64,000 nucleotides of DNA. It comes from Serratia sarumanii. Its GTDB lineage: Bacteria; Pseudomonadota; Gammaproteobacteria; Enterobacterales; Enterobacteriaceae. The notes under the pieces were generated by a model. It saw only the letters and a program-made list of their open reading frames with translations, did no database searches and was not told the origin of the DNA. The stretch is from the NCBI RefSeq assembly GCF_029962605.1, contig NZ_CP124750.1, forward strand, positions 3,968,001 through 4,032,000, given 5' to 3'. Position numbers and translations under genes: made by a program. Every line of letters begins with the position of its first letter. Position 1 is the first letter of the stretch. Positions 40,301 through 48,929 of this stretch are shown here, piece after piece.

Positions 40301-40688
40301 GGCCGGCCAACTGGTGAATCTTGCGCTTGTCACCGTCATCGGTCAGATAGTGCTGCAGTGGCGCAAACGCCGGCTGAGTCAGCATCTCCGGCAGCAACCA
40401 CATCAGCTTCCAGGTCATGGCGTCCTTGCTGAAGGCGCTCTCTTTCGGGATATCCGGCAACACCCGGGTGAACATGTCCCAAATAAAGGTCGCCGGCAGC
40501 GGAAACGCAATATTGGCGGCGATGCCGAACTGTTCCGCCAACTGCATCTGCAGCCATTGCGCCATACCGGGGCTCTGCACCAGCACCACTTCCTGTTGAA
40601 AAGGATCGGCCAACGGATCTCTGGCTATCAGTGCGCTGGTCAGCGTTTTCAACAAATCCAGCTGATTGGAATGATAAACCGTGAACAT
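37317..40688 (-). CDS. recC: Exodeoxyribonuclease V gamma chain RecC
   Basis: The 1123-residue protein, from the ATG at 40688 (MFTVYHSNQLDLLKTLTSAL), is one longer than E. coli RecC. RecC recognises Chi and splits the duplex; its N-terminal part is an inactivated helicase and its C-terminal part an inactivated nuclease, so absence of a clean Walker A is expected. Family segments are 'AFPLPATFIWDMFTRVLPDI', 'INFCTLMPMRSIPFKVVCLL', and 'RSRRDDDRYLFLEAILSA'. A 225-bp gap separates it from ptrA. Confidence 0.96.
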   Translation of the reverse strand: MFTVYHSNQLDLLKTLTSALIARDPLADPFQQEVVLVQSPGMAQWLQMQLAEQFGIAANIAFPLPATFIWDMFTRVLPDIPKESAFSKDAMTWKLMWLLPEMLTQPAFAPLQHYLTDDGDKRKIHQLAGRVADLFDQYLVYRPQWLESWQRGERIDGLAEAQQWQAPLWARLVEYTRELGQPEWHRANLYSRFIHALEQAKTCPPGLPPRVFICGISALPPVYLEALQALGRHIDIHLMFTNPCRYYWGDIQDYAFLARLQSRKRRHYHQAREQGLFRQPDDAARLFDAEGQQQLSNPLLASWGKLGRDHLYLLSQMEGAQEVDAFVDIPADTMLHAVQRDMLELEDHAVIGITAETLESSFSKRPLDENDRSLSLHACHSPQREVEVLHDQLLTMLAQDPSLTPRDIIVMVADIDSYTPYIQAVFGNAPAERYLPFAISDRKARQAHPALQAFISLLDLPQSRFTSEQVLALLEVPALAARFAIGEEGLRLLRHWVGESGVRWGLDDDNVRELDLPATGQHTWRFGITRMLLGYAMDSNAGDWQGILPYDESSGLVAELAGQLADLLAQLSHWRQILSEARPLEAWLPLCRQLLDAFFAADSDTEVVLALIEQQWQQAINFGLAARYPDEVPLTILRDDLAARLDQERISQRFLAGQINFCTLMPMRSIPFKVVCLLGMNDGVYPRTLPPLGFDLMAQQVKRGDRSRRDDDRYLFLEAILSAQQRLYISFIGRSIQDNSPRYPSVLVTELLEYLEQSYCLPGDEELSADDSARRVGEHLLKWHARMPFAAENFLPGSEEQSYAAEWLPAADGRGAAHPAFNQPLPAEALQQISLDELLRFYRHPIRAFFQLRLGVSFILEETELPDEEPFTLDNLSRYQFNSQLLNTLIDGDDPERLFQRVRAAGGLPYGAFGEIYWQKQQEEMSELAEQVRAERAESHSLELDIDIAGVRLSGWLHQVQGDGLLRWRPATLSAVDGILLWLEHLVYCCAGGTGESRMYGRKNSAWRFAALAPEEAQAQLAELLTGYQRGLSQPLLLLNKSGWAWLSQCYLPETQQIDWEEEAQIKARAKLLQAWQGDQRIPGEGEDPYVQRVFRQMDNEYLAQILAETERYLLPVARHNLG

Positions 40689-40720
40689 CAAGGCTCCTTT
40701 AAAACAAAAGACATACCGGC

Positions 40721-41077
40721 TTAAAAGCGGGTGCAATACCAGCGGCTCAGCGTCGCCCACTGCCGCTGCGGCGTTTGGACTCTAACCGTCAATCGGCGGC
40801 AATCACTCTCCGCATCGTCAAGCGCGGTCTCGCGTCGCCAACCTTCCGGCGGCGATTCGGCCTCGAGCCGCCCGGTGACGGCGAACGCTTCTAACTGCTG
40901 ATGCGCCAGCGCCCAGGCTTGCCGGTAGTGCCACTGGCGCTGAAACGACTGCAACAGCACCTGATGATACTGTAACAAGCCAAGCAGCGACACCGAGAAC
41001 AGCAAGGCCGCCACCAACACTTCCGGCAGGCTGAAGCCGTTGCGGGATAGCCGCCCTGCCCGAGCGTTAGCCGTCAC
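40721..41077 (-). CDS. ppdC: Prepilin-like minor pseudopilin PpdC
   Basis: This 118-residue type IV pilin-like protein has a prepilin peptidase motif G|FSLPEV near residue 14 and a hydrophobic N-terminal helix 'LVAALLFSVSLLGLLQYHQV'. The C-terminal part is small and has two Cys. It is the last gene of the leftward ppdA-ppdB-ygdB-ppdC cluster, whose position upstream of recC is conserved. It overlaps ygdB by 11 bases. Its role in pilus or secretion assembly is inferred from the motif alone. Confidence 0.88.
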   Translation of the reverse strand: MTANARAGRLSRNGFSLPEVLVAALLFSVSLLGLLQYHQVLLQSFQRQWHYRQAWALAHQQLEAFAVTGRLEAESPPEGWRRETALDDAESDCRRLTVRVQTPQRQWATLSRWYCTRF

Positions 41078-41513
41078 AGTCGGTCAGCCTTTTCTCTGGG
41101 CAAAAATCCAGCCGACCGCCCGGCTGAGCTTGCACCTTGCCAGCGGTCTCTGCGCCGTTAAAGGTACCCCACTGATACAGCCAAAGCGGTTCACCGCCGC
41201 GCATCTCACCAAGGCCGCGTATCGTCACAACGCCCGCTCTGGCAGACAGCCGGGCGCAGGCCGTCAGTTCCGCGCGCTGCCTGCATAACCAGGCCGCCGC
41301 ACTCAGCTCGGCGCGTGGCCAGCGCTGGCTCATGCCCCAACTCAGCGCCGAAGCGGCCTGATTATAAGCCTGAAGGTAACGCTGCTGATCGGCGGCCAGT
41401 AACAGCGCGTTATCCAACTGCCGATGCTGAGCGTTAAGCAACATCAGCCCCAGCGCCAACAGCAACATCACCGCCGCCAGAGTGCTACCGCCCCGCTGGG
41501 TTCGCCAATTCAT
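41067..41513 (-). CDS. ygdB: DUF2509 family prepilin-like protein YgdB
   Basis: The 148-residue protein has a basic N terminus and a hydrophobic segment at residues ~9-23 ('GGSTLAAVMLLLALGLMLLN'), the pattern of PilX-like minor pilin components. It lacks the canonical Glu5 prepilin motif seen in its neighbours, as does E. coli YgdB. Several Cys in the C-terminal half may form disulfides. Its start overlaps the ppdB stop (ATGA). Confidence 0.85.
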   Translation of the reverse strand: MNWRTQRGGSTLAAVMLLLALGLMLLNAQHRQLDNALLLAADQQRYLQAYNQAASALSWGMSQRWPRAELSAAAWLCRQRAELTACARLSARAGVVTIRGLGEMRGGEPLWLYQWGTFNGAETAGKVQAQPGGRLDFCPEKRLTDCDG

Positions 41514-42088
41514 GGCAGCGCCGCCATTTCGACGCTCGCACTCAGGCTGCGCCTGATACGCGTATCGCTGGCGGAGCGCCCCGCCAGCGTCAGGCGAGCC
41601 AAGGTCGCGCCATGATCGCCCCGCTCGATCGCCACATGAAACCGCTCAATGCGCACTTCGTCATAATCGAGCAACCGCTCCCAGCCACCGCTATCGCATT
41701 GGCTCACGCCGCGCTGCCCTTCCAAGCCGCCATTGCGCAGCCGGTAACCGAAATAGCCCGCATCCTCGCCCGAAGCGAGCCATTGCCCGCTGCGAGCGAT
41801 GTCGTAGGCAACGATAACGCAACTGCCCGCCGCTTCTCCCGATGCCTGACCGATCAGCAACGGACGGCCGGCGCACTGCCCGGCGCAAAAACCGGCGCGG
41901 CGCAGATCTTTCTCAATGCCGAACGCCAGTTGCCGCAGCGTTGACTCCAGCCGAAAGTGCTGGCTGACGACCACGCTTTGCTGGCGCAACAACGGATAGG
42001 TTTTCGCCGCGCCGAGCGCGATCACGCTGCCGAAGACCAACGCCAACATCACCTCCGGCAAGGTAAAACCGCGTTCTAAAGTCAACAT
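41510..42088 (-). CDS. ppdB: Prepilin-like minor pseudopilin PpdB
   Basis: The 192-residue protein, from the ATG at 42088 (MLTLERGFTLPEVMLALVFG), has the prepilin peptidase motif RG|FTLPEV directly followed by a hydrophobic helix. PpdB resembles PilW-like minor pilins. The start overlaps the end of ppdA by 7 bases. An in-frame start 12 codons upstream is less likely, because the pilin leader would be too long. Confidence 0.88.
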   Translation of the reverse strand: MLTLERGFTLPEVMLALVFGSVIALGAAKTYPLLRQQSVVVSQHFRLESTLRQLAFGIEKDLRRAGFCAGQCAGRPLLIGQASGEAAGSCVIVAYDIARSGQWLASGEDAGYFGYRLRNGGLEGQRGVSQCDSGGWERLLDYDEVRIERFHVAIERGDHGATLARLTLAGRSASDTRIRRSLSASVEMAALP

Positions 42089-42585
42089 AGCGCAATGCCC
42101 CTGACCCGCTGCCCTTCGCTGCACAAACGCAGCCGCCCACGGGCGGACAGCACCAGCCGCAGGCTGCCTGCGTCGTTGCTGAGAAGGATGTGCCCCGCCT
42201 GCGCAGTATTGCGCAAACCGTAAAACCCAATCTCTTTGCCGGTGTAGCCGCTCAAAGCGACGTCACGATAAGACGGCGAGAAAACGGCGCCTTCGGCGGA
42301 AGCGCAATCCGTCGGCGGCACGCCACCGCCCAGACACCAGGGCGTGCCGTTCTTGAACCACAGCAGCGTCGCGCGGTTACGCCAGTTGGCGTCCACCTGC
42401 AATCGCAGCAAAAACGCCAGCAGCTGCTGAGCCGTGTGTTCCAGCCGCAGCGCTTGCTGATGATAACGCCATTGCCCGACGCCCCAGCCGGTGAGCATGC
42501 CAGCGATCAATATCGCCGCCAACAGCTCAATCAGCGTCATGCCACGCTGGCGATCATCGATATTCGAGAGAGTATTGTCTTTCAT
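42082..42585 (-). CDS. ppdA: Prepilin-like minor pseudopilin PpdA
   Basis: This 167-residue GspH/FimT-like protein has the processing site QRG|MTLIELL (residues ~13-20) and a hydrophobic helix after it. It is first in the four-gene cluster that ends before recC. The C-terminal domain has a Cys pair. The cluster probably seeds type IV pilus-like or type II secretion pseudopilus assembly together with genes elsewhere; this is inference from family. Confidence 0.88.
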   Translation of the reverse strand: MKDNTLSNIDDRQRGMTLIELLAAILIAGMLTGWGVGQWRYHQQALRLEHTAQQLLAFLLRLQVDANWRNRATLLWFKNGTPWCLGGGVPPTDCASAEGAVFSPSYRDVALSGYTGKEIGFYGLRNTAQAGHILLSNDAGSLRLVLSARGRLRLCSEGQRVRGIALC

Positions 42586-42712
42586 GCCGCCAGTGTAAGG
42601 ATCGCCACAACGCGGTAAAGCCGCATGCGTAATCGCTGCGGCAAGCTGCGCAATGTTTTATTTACGACGGCAGAGGACGACAAAAAAATGCGGCGCGGTG
42701 CGCAATGCGGAT

Positions 42713-42740
42713 AAAAAAAGGGGTGCAATCGCTGCCCCCC
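42713..42740 (-). terminator. Terminator of thyA
   Basis: On the minus strand GGGGGGCAGCGATTGCACCC folds into a stem with one mismatch and is followed by a run of seven T's, 20 bases after the thyA stop. Confidence 0.75.
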
Positions 42741-42759
42741 TGGTGTGATGCGGTTAAGG

Positions 42760-43554
42760 TTAGATCGCGACCGGCGCCTTGATGGCCGGGTGCGGATCGT
42801 AACCTTCGATCTCGAAGTCTTCGAAACGGTAATCGAACAGCGAAGCCGGCTTGCGTTTGATCACCAGTTTCGGCAACGGACGCGGTTCACGCGTCAGCTG
42901 CAGCTGAGTCTGTTCCATGTGGTTGCTGTACAGGTGGGTATCGCCGCCGGTCCAGACGAAATCGCCCACTTCCAGATCGCACTGCTGCGCCATCATATGC
43001 ACCAGCAGCGCGTAGCTGGCGATGTTGAACGGCAGGCCGAGGAACACGTCGCAGGAACGCTGGTACAGCTGGCAAGAGAGCTTGCCGTCCGCGACGTAGA
43101 ACTGGAAGAACGCGTGGCACGGCGCCAACGCCATCTGATCCAGCTCGCCGACGTTCCAGGCGGAAACGATGATGCGGCGCGAATCCGGATCCTGCCTCAG
43201 CTGTTGGAGCACGTTGCTCAGTTGATCGATCTGACGGCCGTCCGCCGCGCCCCAGGCGCGCCACTGTTTGCCGTACACCGGGCCGAGATCGCCGTTTTCA
43301 TCAGCCCACTCGTCCCAAATGGTGACCTTGTTGTCACGCAGGTAGGCGATGTTGGTATCGCCGTTCAGGAACCACAACAGCTCATGAATGATCGAACGAA
43401 GATGACATTTCTTGGTGGTCACCAACGGGAAACCTTCCTGCAAGTTGAAACGCATCTGATGGCCGAAAATCGACAGCGTGCCAGTGCCGGTACGGTCGGC
43501 TTTAGGGGTGCCCTCGGCGAGCACCTTGTTCATCAAATCCAGATACTGTTTCAT
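42760..43554 (-). CDS. thyA: Thymidylate synthase ThyA
   Basis: This 264-residue enzyme has the same length as E. coli ThyA. It methylates dUMP to dTMP using methylene-tetrahydrofolate. The nucleophile is Cys146 in '[12 protein letters not shown]'; the phosphate-binding Arg21 (DRTGTGT) and the '[18 protein letters not shown]' dUMP loop are intact. It lies 7 bases downstream of lgt, an operon arrangement conserved in enterics. Confidence 0.98.
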   Translation of the reverse strand: MKQYLDLMNKVLAEGTPKADRTGTGTLSIFGHQMRFNLQEGFPLVTTKKCHLRSIIHELLWFLNGDTNIAYLRDNKVTIWDEWADENGDLGPVYGKQWRAWGAADGRQIDQLSNVLQQLRQDPDSRRIIVSAWNVGELDQMALAPCHAFFQFYVADGKLSCQLYQRSCDVFLGLPFNIASYALLVHMMAQQCDLEVGDFVWTGGDTHLYSNHMEQTQLQLTREPRPLPKLVIKRKPASLFDYRFEDFEIEGYDPHPAIKAPVAI

Positions 43555-43561
43555 TTGTCCC

Positions 43562-44434
43562 TCACGACATTTGTTGCTGCGGGCGACGACGGTACGCCCA
43601 AATCATCATAATAATACCGGCCACCACCATCGGGATGGACAGGATCTGCCCCATGCTGATCACGCCGTCGAACAGGCCGAGCTGGGCATCCGGCTGGCGG
43701 AACGCTTCAACGATGATGCGGAATGCGCCATAACCGATCAGGAACAGGCCCGAGACGGCGCCCATCGGCCGCGGCTTGCGAATAAACAGGTTCAGAATGA
43801 TAAACAGCACCACGCCTTCCAGCAGCAGTTCATACAGCTGCGACGGGTGGCGCGGCAGTACGCCGTACTGATTCAATAACGGCAGCAAAGAAGGATCGGT
43901 GGCGGCGAGGGCCACGTCTTCGCTGCGCGAACTTGGGAACAGCATCGCCCAAGGGGTATCGGTGGTCACGCGGCCCCACAGTTCACCGTTGATGAAGTTG
44001 CCGAGGCGGCCGGCGCCCAGGCCGAATGGGATCAATGGCGCGATAAAATCGGAAACCTGGAAGAAGGTGCGTTTGGTGCGGCGAGCGAACCAGAACATCA
44101 CCAGAATCACCCCCATCAAGCCGCCGTGGAACGACATGCCGCCATCCCAGACCTTGAACAGATAGAGCGGGTTATCCAGGAACAGCGGCAGGTTATAGAA
44201 CAGCACATAGCCTACGCGGCCGCCGACGAATACGCCCAGGAAACCGGCGTAGAGCAGGTTTTCAACTTCGTCTTTGGTCCAGCCGCTGCCCGGCTTGTTG
44301 GCACGGCGCACCGCCAGCCACATGGCAAAAACGAAGCCGACCAGGTACATCAGGCCGTACCAATGCAGAGAAACCGGGCCAATGGAGAAAATGACCGGAT
44401 CAAATTTAGGAAACGCCAGATAGCTATTGCTCAT
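43562..44434 (-). CDS. lgt: Phosphatidylglycerol--prolipoprotein diacylglyceryl transferase Lgt
   Basis: The 290-residue inner-membrane protein has about seven membrane helices. It adds diacylglycerol to the lipobox Cys of prolipoproteins, such as MltA, YgdI and YgdR in this window. Signature motifs are present: '[11 protein letters not shown]' with the essential His, '[14 protein letters not shown]', and the Tyr/Arg segment '[11 protein letters not shown]'. It is cotranscribed with thyA and preceded by ptsP with a 222-bp gap that shows no other gene. Confidence 0.96.
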   Translation of the reverse strand: MSNSYLAFPKFDPVIFSIGPVSLHWYGLMYLVGFVFAMWLAVRRANKPGSGWTKDEVENLLYAGFLGVFVGGRVGYVLFYNLPLFLDNPLYLFKVWDGGMSFHGGLMGVILVMFWFARRTKRTFFQVSDFIAPLIPFGLGAGRLGNFINGELWGRVTTDTPWAMLFPSSRSEDVALAATDPSLLPLLNQYGVLPRHPSQLYELLLEGVVLFIILNLFIRKPRPMGAVSGLFLIGYGAFRIIVEAFRQPDAQLGLFDGVISMGQILSIPMVVAGIIMMIWAYRRRPQQQMS

Positions 44435-44656
44435 CTATCACCACAACATGTCTGTTATTTTTCCCCATGCGGGGGCGGCAGGTGCCAAGCGGCGGCGGAG
44501 ATTGTCCCGCGTCTTGCAAGCAGCAGCATTGGCCGCTGCGGTGTGCAAGGCGACGAGCCTGCGCCGCACTGAGGTTGCGCATCATAACATAGGCTTAGCG
44601 CGGTCCGGTCCGGCAGGCCGGGAAAAGTTCTGTAAAAAAATCACAACGCGCGGCGG

Positions 44657-46903
44657 CTACCGGCCCCCACGGATCAACCCGCCCATGCCGCGCCGCTCCA
44701 TAAACGCCGCCACCAGATGGCGCACTTCCGTGGTCATCTGGGTGTTCAACACCCGCTGCGCCAACATTTCGGCGTCGGCAAGGTCGATATGCCGCAGCAG
44801 GTATTTGATGCGCGCCACGCTGCGGCCGTTCATGCTCAGATTGCGATAGCCCATGCCCACCAGCAACAGCGCGCCCATGGGATCGCCGGCCAGTTCACCG
44901 CACAGGCTAAGCTGCAACCCGGCCGCGTTCCCCTGCTCGGCGATCAATTTCAGCACCTGCAGCATCGCGGGGTGCAAACTGTCATACAGCGAGGCGACTC
45001 GGGTATTGTTGCGATCCACCGCCAACAGGTACTGGGTCAAATCGTTGGTGCCGACCGAGATGAAATCAACGCGCCCGGCCAGATGCGGGATCAGGAAAAT
45101 CATCGACGGCACTTCCAGCATCACGCCGATTTTCGGTTTCGGGATCGCATAGCCAAGCACCTCTTCCACCTCGCGCCCGGCGCGGTCAATCAGGCGTTTG
45201 GCCTCATCGACCTCTTCCAGGCTGGTGATCATCGGCAACAAAATGCCCAGATTGCCGGTGCCGGCGTTGGCGCGCAGCATCGCGCGCACCTGAATCAAAA
45301 AGATCTCCGGCTGATCCAGGGTGATGCGGATGCCGCGCCAGCCCAGGCAGGGGTTCTCTTCGCTGATCGGCATATAAGGCAGCTGCTTGTCGGCGCCGAT
45401 ATCCAGAGTGCGCAGCGTAACCGGCTTGCTCGGGTAAAGCTGCAGCATGCCCTGGTACTGCGCGACCTGTTCCTCTTCGGAGGGGAAGCCGCTTTGCAAC
45501 ATGAACGGGATTTCGGTGCGGTATAACCCCACGCCATCTACCCGGCCGCCCAACAGCTGTTCATGTTCCGGGCTGAGGCCGGCATTCAGCATCACCTGAA
45601 TGCGCTCGCCGCTTTTCAACTGCGCCGGCTGCTCGACGTCGTCTTCCGCCAGCTTGCTCAGCTCCAGCTCTTCGCTGATCAGCCGTTGATATTCCTGCAC
45701 CAGCACCGGTTCAGGATCGACCAGCAGTTCACCGCGATAACCGTCGACGATCAGCAGCCGTTGGCTGAGCAGAGAAGGTTGGATGTCGGCGCCCATCACC
45801 GTCGGCACCCCCATCGCCCGCACCAGAATCGCCGCATGCGAGTTGGCGGCACCGTCGCGCACCACCACGCCGACCAGGCGATCCTGCGGCACTTCGGCCA
45901 GCAATGTCGCGGTCAGCTCATCCGCCACCAGCACAAAACGCGCCGGCCACTGGGTAGCGCCCTGAGTGGTGTCGTCGAGGTGGAACAGCAGGCGCTGGCC
46001 CAGCGCGCGCAGGTCGCTGCCGCGCTCGCGCATGTAGGTGTCCTGCAGTTTGGCAAACTGCTCGGCAAAGGTTTCTATCACCTGTTTCACCGCCCACTCC
46101 GCCACCGAACCGTTGTCGATTTCGGCGAACAGTTCGCGCTTGAGGCGGGCGTCGTTTAGCAGGTGAGAGTAAAGATCGAAGATCGCCGCGCTCTCTTTTT
46201 GCGAGCTGGCGGCAAAACGCTTGCTGAAGCGGCGAAACTCCGCGCCGGCCTCTTCCAGCGCCAGAGTCAGGCGCTCGCGCTCGCTGGCGGTGTCCAGCGT
46301 CGAAGCGCGGTAAACCTGATCGAGCGAAGGCTGGCTGCTGTCCTGCCACCCTTCCGCCACCGCCACGCCGGGCGAGGCCGCCAGCGCGCGCACGCGCGTT
46401 TGGCGATACTGGCCGAAAATGGCGTTAAGCTGCGACTGTGACAGGATCCCGGCCATCTGCGTGGCCAGTGTGACCATGAAAGACTCTTCGCTTTCGTCGA
46501 ACTGGCGCAGCTCGCGCTGCTGCACCACCAGCACACCCAGCAGCTGGCGCCGATGAATGATCGGCACCCCGAGGAAGGATCGGAAACGATCCTCTTTCAC
46601 CTGCGGGACGTATTTGAAACTGGGGTGGCTTTGGGCATCGGCCAGGTTGATAGGCTCGGCTCTGCGGCCGACCAACCCGACGACGCCCTCGTCAAACGCC
46701 AATGCGATAGTGCGCCCGCGCGGCTTTTTCAGCCCGCGCGTGGCCATCAGGTAGTAGCAGCGGCGATCGTTGTCCGCCAGATAGATGGAACACACTTCGG
46801 TGTCCATCGCCAGACAGGTTTCATTGACCAGCAGATCCAGCGCATCCGTCAGACTGGCCGCCGCAGCCACCTTCTCTACAATTTCTCGCAAGCGCGTGAG
46901 CAT
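44657..46903 (-). CDS. ptsP: Phosphoenolpyruvate-protein phosphotransferase PtsP (EI-Ntr)
   Basis: The 748-residue protein has the E. coli length. An N-terminal GAF domain (residues ~1-165) precedes an Enzyme I module. The phosphorylated His lies in 'DGAANSHAAILVRAMGVPTV' (~residue 356), and the PEP-binding TIM barrel shows 'VGLYRTEIPFMLQSGFPSEE' and 'FISVGTNDLTQYLLAVDRNN'. It phosphorylates NPr of the nitrogen PTS and so responds to nitrogen status, linking with GlnD. It lies 12 bases after rppH. Confidence 0.97.
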   Translation of the reverse strand: MLTRLREIVEKVAAAASLTDALDLLVNETCLAMDTEVCSIYLADNDRRCYYLMATRGLKKPRGRTIALAFDEGVVGLVGRRAEPINLADAQSHPSFKYVPQVKEDRFRSFLGVPIIHRRQLLGVLVVQQRELRQFDESEESFMVTLATQMAGILSQSQLNAIFGQYRQTRVRALAASPGVAVAEGWQDSSQPSLDQVYRASTLDTASERERLTLALEEAGAEFRRFSKRFAASSQKESAAIFDLYSHLLNDARLKRELFAEIDNGSVAEWAVKQVIETFAEQFAKLQDTYMRERGSDLRALGQRLLFHLDDTTQGATQWPARFVLVADELTATLLAEVPQDRLVGVVVRDGAANSHAAILVRAMGVPTVMGADIQPSLLSQRLLIVDGYRGELLVDPEPVLVQEYQRLISEELELSKLAEDDVEQPAQLKSGERIQVMLNAGLSPEHEQLLGGRVDGVGLYRTEIPFMLQSGFPSEEEQVAQYQGMLQLYPSKPVTLRTLDIGADKQLPYMPISEENPCLGWRGIRITLDQPEIFLIQVRAMLRANAGTGNLGILLPMITSLEEVDEAKRLIDRAGREVEEVLGYAIPKPKIGVMLEVPSMIFLIPHLAGRVDFISVGTNDLTQYLLAVDRNNTRVASLYDSLHPAMLQVLKLIAEQGNAAGLQLSLCGELAGDPMGALLLVGMGYRNLSMNGRSVARIKYLLRHIDLADAEMLAQRVLNTQMTTEVRHLVAAFMERRGMGGLIRGGR

Positions 46904-46915
46904 AGTCGGCTTAAC

Positions 46916-47443
46916 TTAACCTCTCTTTCGGCGATAAGCAGGAGCCTGCCGCGGCGCCGCCTGTTCTTGCATCGGCATCACGGTCACGGCGAATTCTTTC
47001 ATCACCCGGCGGTAGACGTCGCGTTTGAACGACACCACCTGGCGTACCGGATACCAGAAGCTCACCCAGCGCCAACCGTCGAACTCCGGCGTGCTGCTGC
47101 GCTGCATATTGATATCAGCGTCATTGCACAGTAGCTGCAACAAAAACCATTTTTGCTTTTGGCCGATACAAACCGGCTTTGTGTCCCAACGCACCAAACG
47201 TTTCGGCAATTTATAGCGCAACCAGTTGCGGGTCGAAGCCAGGATGCGCACATCCTTTTTACTCAGCCCCACTTCTTCGAACAGCTCACGGTACATCGCC
47301 TGCTCCGCAGTTTCGCCAGGGTTAATCCCACCTTGGGGAAACTGCCAGGAGTGCTGACCGTAACGGCGGGCCCATAAGACCTGCCCCTGACGATTACAGA
47401 TTACGATACCAACATTCGGGCGGTAGCCATCATCATCGATCAC
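46916..47443 (-). CDS. rppH: RNA pyrophosphohydrolase RppH
   Basis: This 175-residue Nudix hydrolase removes pyrophosphate from triphosphorylated mRNA 5' ends and starts their decay. The Nudix box occupies residues 38-60 ([20 protein letters not shown] and then VGL) with all catalytic Glu present. The C-terminal tail is basic and variable. The start is a GTG (47441-47443) aligning with the conserved [12 protein letters not shown]. It heads the leftward rppH-ptsP-lgt-thyA run. Confidence 0.96.
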   Translation of the reverse strand: MIDDDGYRPNVGIVICNRQGQVLWARRYGQHSWQFPQGGINPGETAEQAMYRELFEEVGLSKKDVRILASTRNWLRYKLPKRLVRWDTKPVCIGQKQKWFLLQLLCNDADINMQRSSTPEFDGWRWVSFWYPVRQVVSFKRDVYRRVMKEFAVTVMPMQEQAAPRQAPAYRRKRG

Positions 47444-47616
47444 CGGACTACCTCGATAAGCTTAAATTCGCATAGATGTCCTGATTGTTTCACACAAGCT
47501 ACAGGCGGTAAACCACTGCTTTACGGCGCTGCGGGCCGAATAACATTGGGATAACTCACAGATATAGGCAAAGTTATAAACATACCCTAGCCTTTCAGAC
47601 CGGTTTTATTCACTTT

Positions 47617-47944
47617 TTCTGTGGATAGGTGTGTGCAGAACTCGAGGAATAAGTCGGTAAAACTCTTAACCCCCAAAATCCCCCCTCAACACTAAAAACG
47701 CATATTTATTTTAAAAACATACAATTATGTATTAACGCATCGTTATATCCAGGGCAAAAATGTGATCTGTGCACGGTAAGGATCTTACCCTGGCGAAAGA
47801 TCCACCAACGTCGTTTTTATCCACAGATTATCCGGGCAAGTTACGCACAAAACGGACAAATTCGTAAAAAACCGCCCGAGTCAAGGCTGTAAATTGAACC
47901 AGTGATCGGCAAAAATTTGGGTTATCCCAAAAATCTGTGGATAA
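47617..47944. promoter_or_regulatory. DnaA-box cluster, candidate DARS2 (DnaA-reactivating sequence)
   Basis: The 696-bp rppH-mutH gap is strikingly AT-rich and has no credible ORF. It holds perfect DnaA boxes TTATCCACA at 47817-47825 and, inverted, TGTGGATAA at 47936-47944. A one-mismatch box TGTGGATAG lies at 47620-47628. Partial boxes TTATCCGGG (47828-47836) and TTATCCCAA (47922-47930) are also present; the last faces the inverted box across 5 bp. E. coli DARS2, which promotes exchange of DnaA-ADP to DnaA-ATP, lies between the same two genes (mutH and ygdP/rppH). The boundary of the element and its Fis and IHF sites are not resolved here. Confidence 0.75.
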
Positions 47945-48139
47945 ATAGGTGTAAGATCCTGTTTATTGTCGGTGGCTTCAGGTGAACAAGCCCCGCCAGT
48001 GCATTGTCCACCACGCCAAGAAAGGAAAAAAGTCATGTAAAATCATGCTACTATTATTCTTTTCCCCAAGCGATGGCGGTTATCGCTCACCGTGCATAAT
48101 TGCAGTACGTTTTTCAACCAAACTAGACAGGCTTGATTT

Positions 48140-48826
48140 ATGGCGTTTTTATCCCCTTTGCCGCCCCCGCCGGAAAATGAACGGCAGCTGTTCGAGCGCG
48201 CTCAGGCGCTGGCCGGCGCCAGCTTTGGCGAACTGGCCGCTCGCGCGCAGCTGCCGATCCCCAAGGATCTGAAACGCGATAAAGGTTGGGTAGGCATGCT
48301 GCTGGAGCTGTATCTCGGCGCCATGGCCGGCAGCAAACCGGAGCAGGACTTTCCCGAGCTGGGCATCGAGCTGAAAACCATTCCTGTCGACGCCGCCGGC
48401 AAACCGCTGGAAACCACTTTTGTCTGCGTCGCTCCGCTCACCGGCAACAGCGGCGTCACCTGGGCCAACAGCCACGTTCGCTACAAGCTGGCGCGCGTGT
48501 TGTGGATACCGGTAGAAGGCGAACGCCAGATCCCGCTGGCCGAACGCCGCGTCGGTTCGCCGCTGCTGTGGAGCCCAAGCGCGGCAGAAGACGAAATGCT
48601 GCGCCGCGATTGGGAAGAATTGATGGATCTGATCGTGCTCGGCCACGTAGAGCGCATCACCGCACGCCACGGCGAAGTGCTGCAGCTGCGCCCCAAAGCG
48701 GCTAACAGCAAGGCGCTCACCGAAGCCATCGGCGAACAAGGGCAACCGATCATGACGCTGCCGCGCGGCTTCTATCTGAAAAAGAGTTTTACCGGCGCGC
48801 TGCTGGCAAGACATTTCTCAATCTAA
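48140..48826 (+). CDS. mutH: DNA mismatch repair endonuclease MutH
   Basis: The 228-residue protein nicks the unmethylated strand at hemimethylated GATC in methyl-directed mismatch repair. The catalytic triad is visible as Asp70, Glu77 and Lys79 in [11 protein letters not shown], at the E. coli positions. It starts at an ATG and is divergent from rppH across the DnaA-box region. The 103-bp gap before ygdQ holds no recognisable gene. Confidence 0.97.
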   Translation: MAFLSPLPPPPENERQLFERAQALAGASFGELAARAQLPIPKDLKRDKGWVGMLLELYLGAMAGSKPEQDFPELGIELKTIPVDAAGKPLETTFVCVAPLTGNSGVTWANSHVRYKLARVLWIPVEGERQIPLAERRVGSPLLWSPSAAEDEMLRRDWEELMDLIVLGHVERITARHGEVLQLRPKAANSKALTEAIGEQGQPIMTLPRGFYLKKSFTGALLARHFSI

Positions 48827-48929
48827 GCGATTTCGTTTAACTCTGGTTTAGCTGCCCCTATCAGCGCCATGATAAACGCGTATAATTCACGCTTTGCATT
48901 TATTAAGTATTAATAAGGTGTGTCGAGCA

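Noticed and set aside
41067..41513. ygdB as a degraded prepilin because the Glu5 motif is missing
   Set aside because: The E. coli homologue also lacks the motif, and the frame is intact and coupled to both neighbours, so it is a normal member of its family.
47982..48272. A small + strand ORF upstream of and overlapping mutH
   Set aside because: Its end overlaps mutH in another frame and its start lies in the AT-rich DnaA-box region; no ribosome-binding site or family is recognised.
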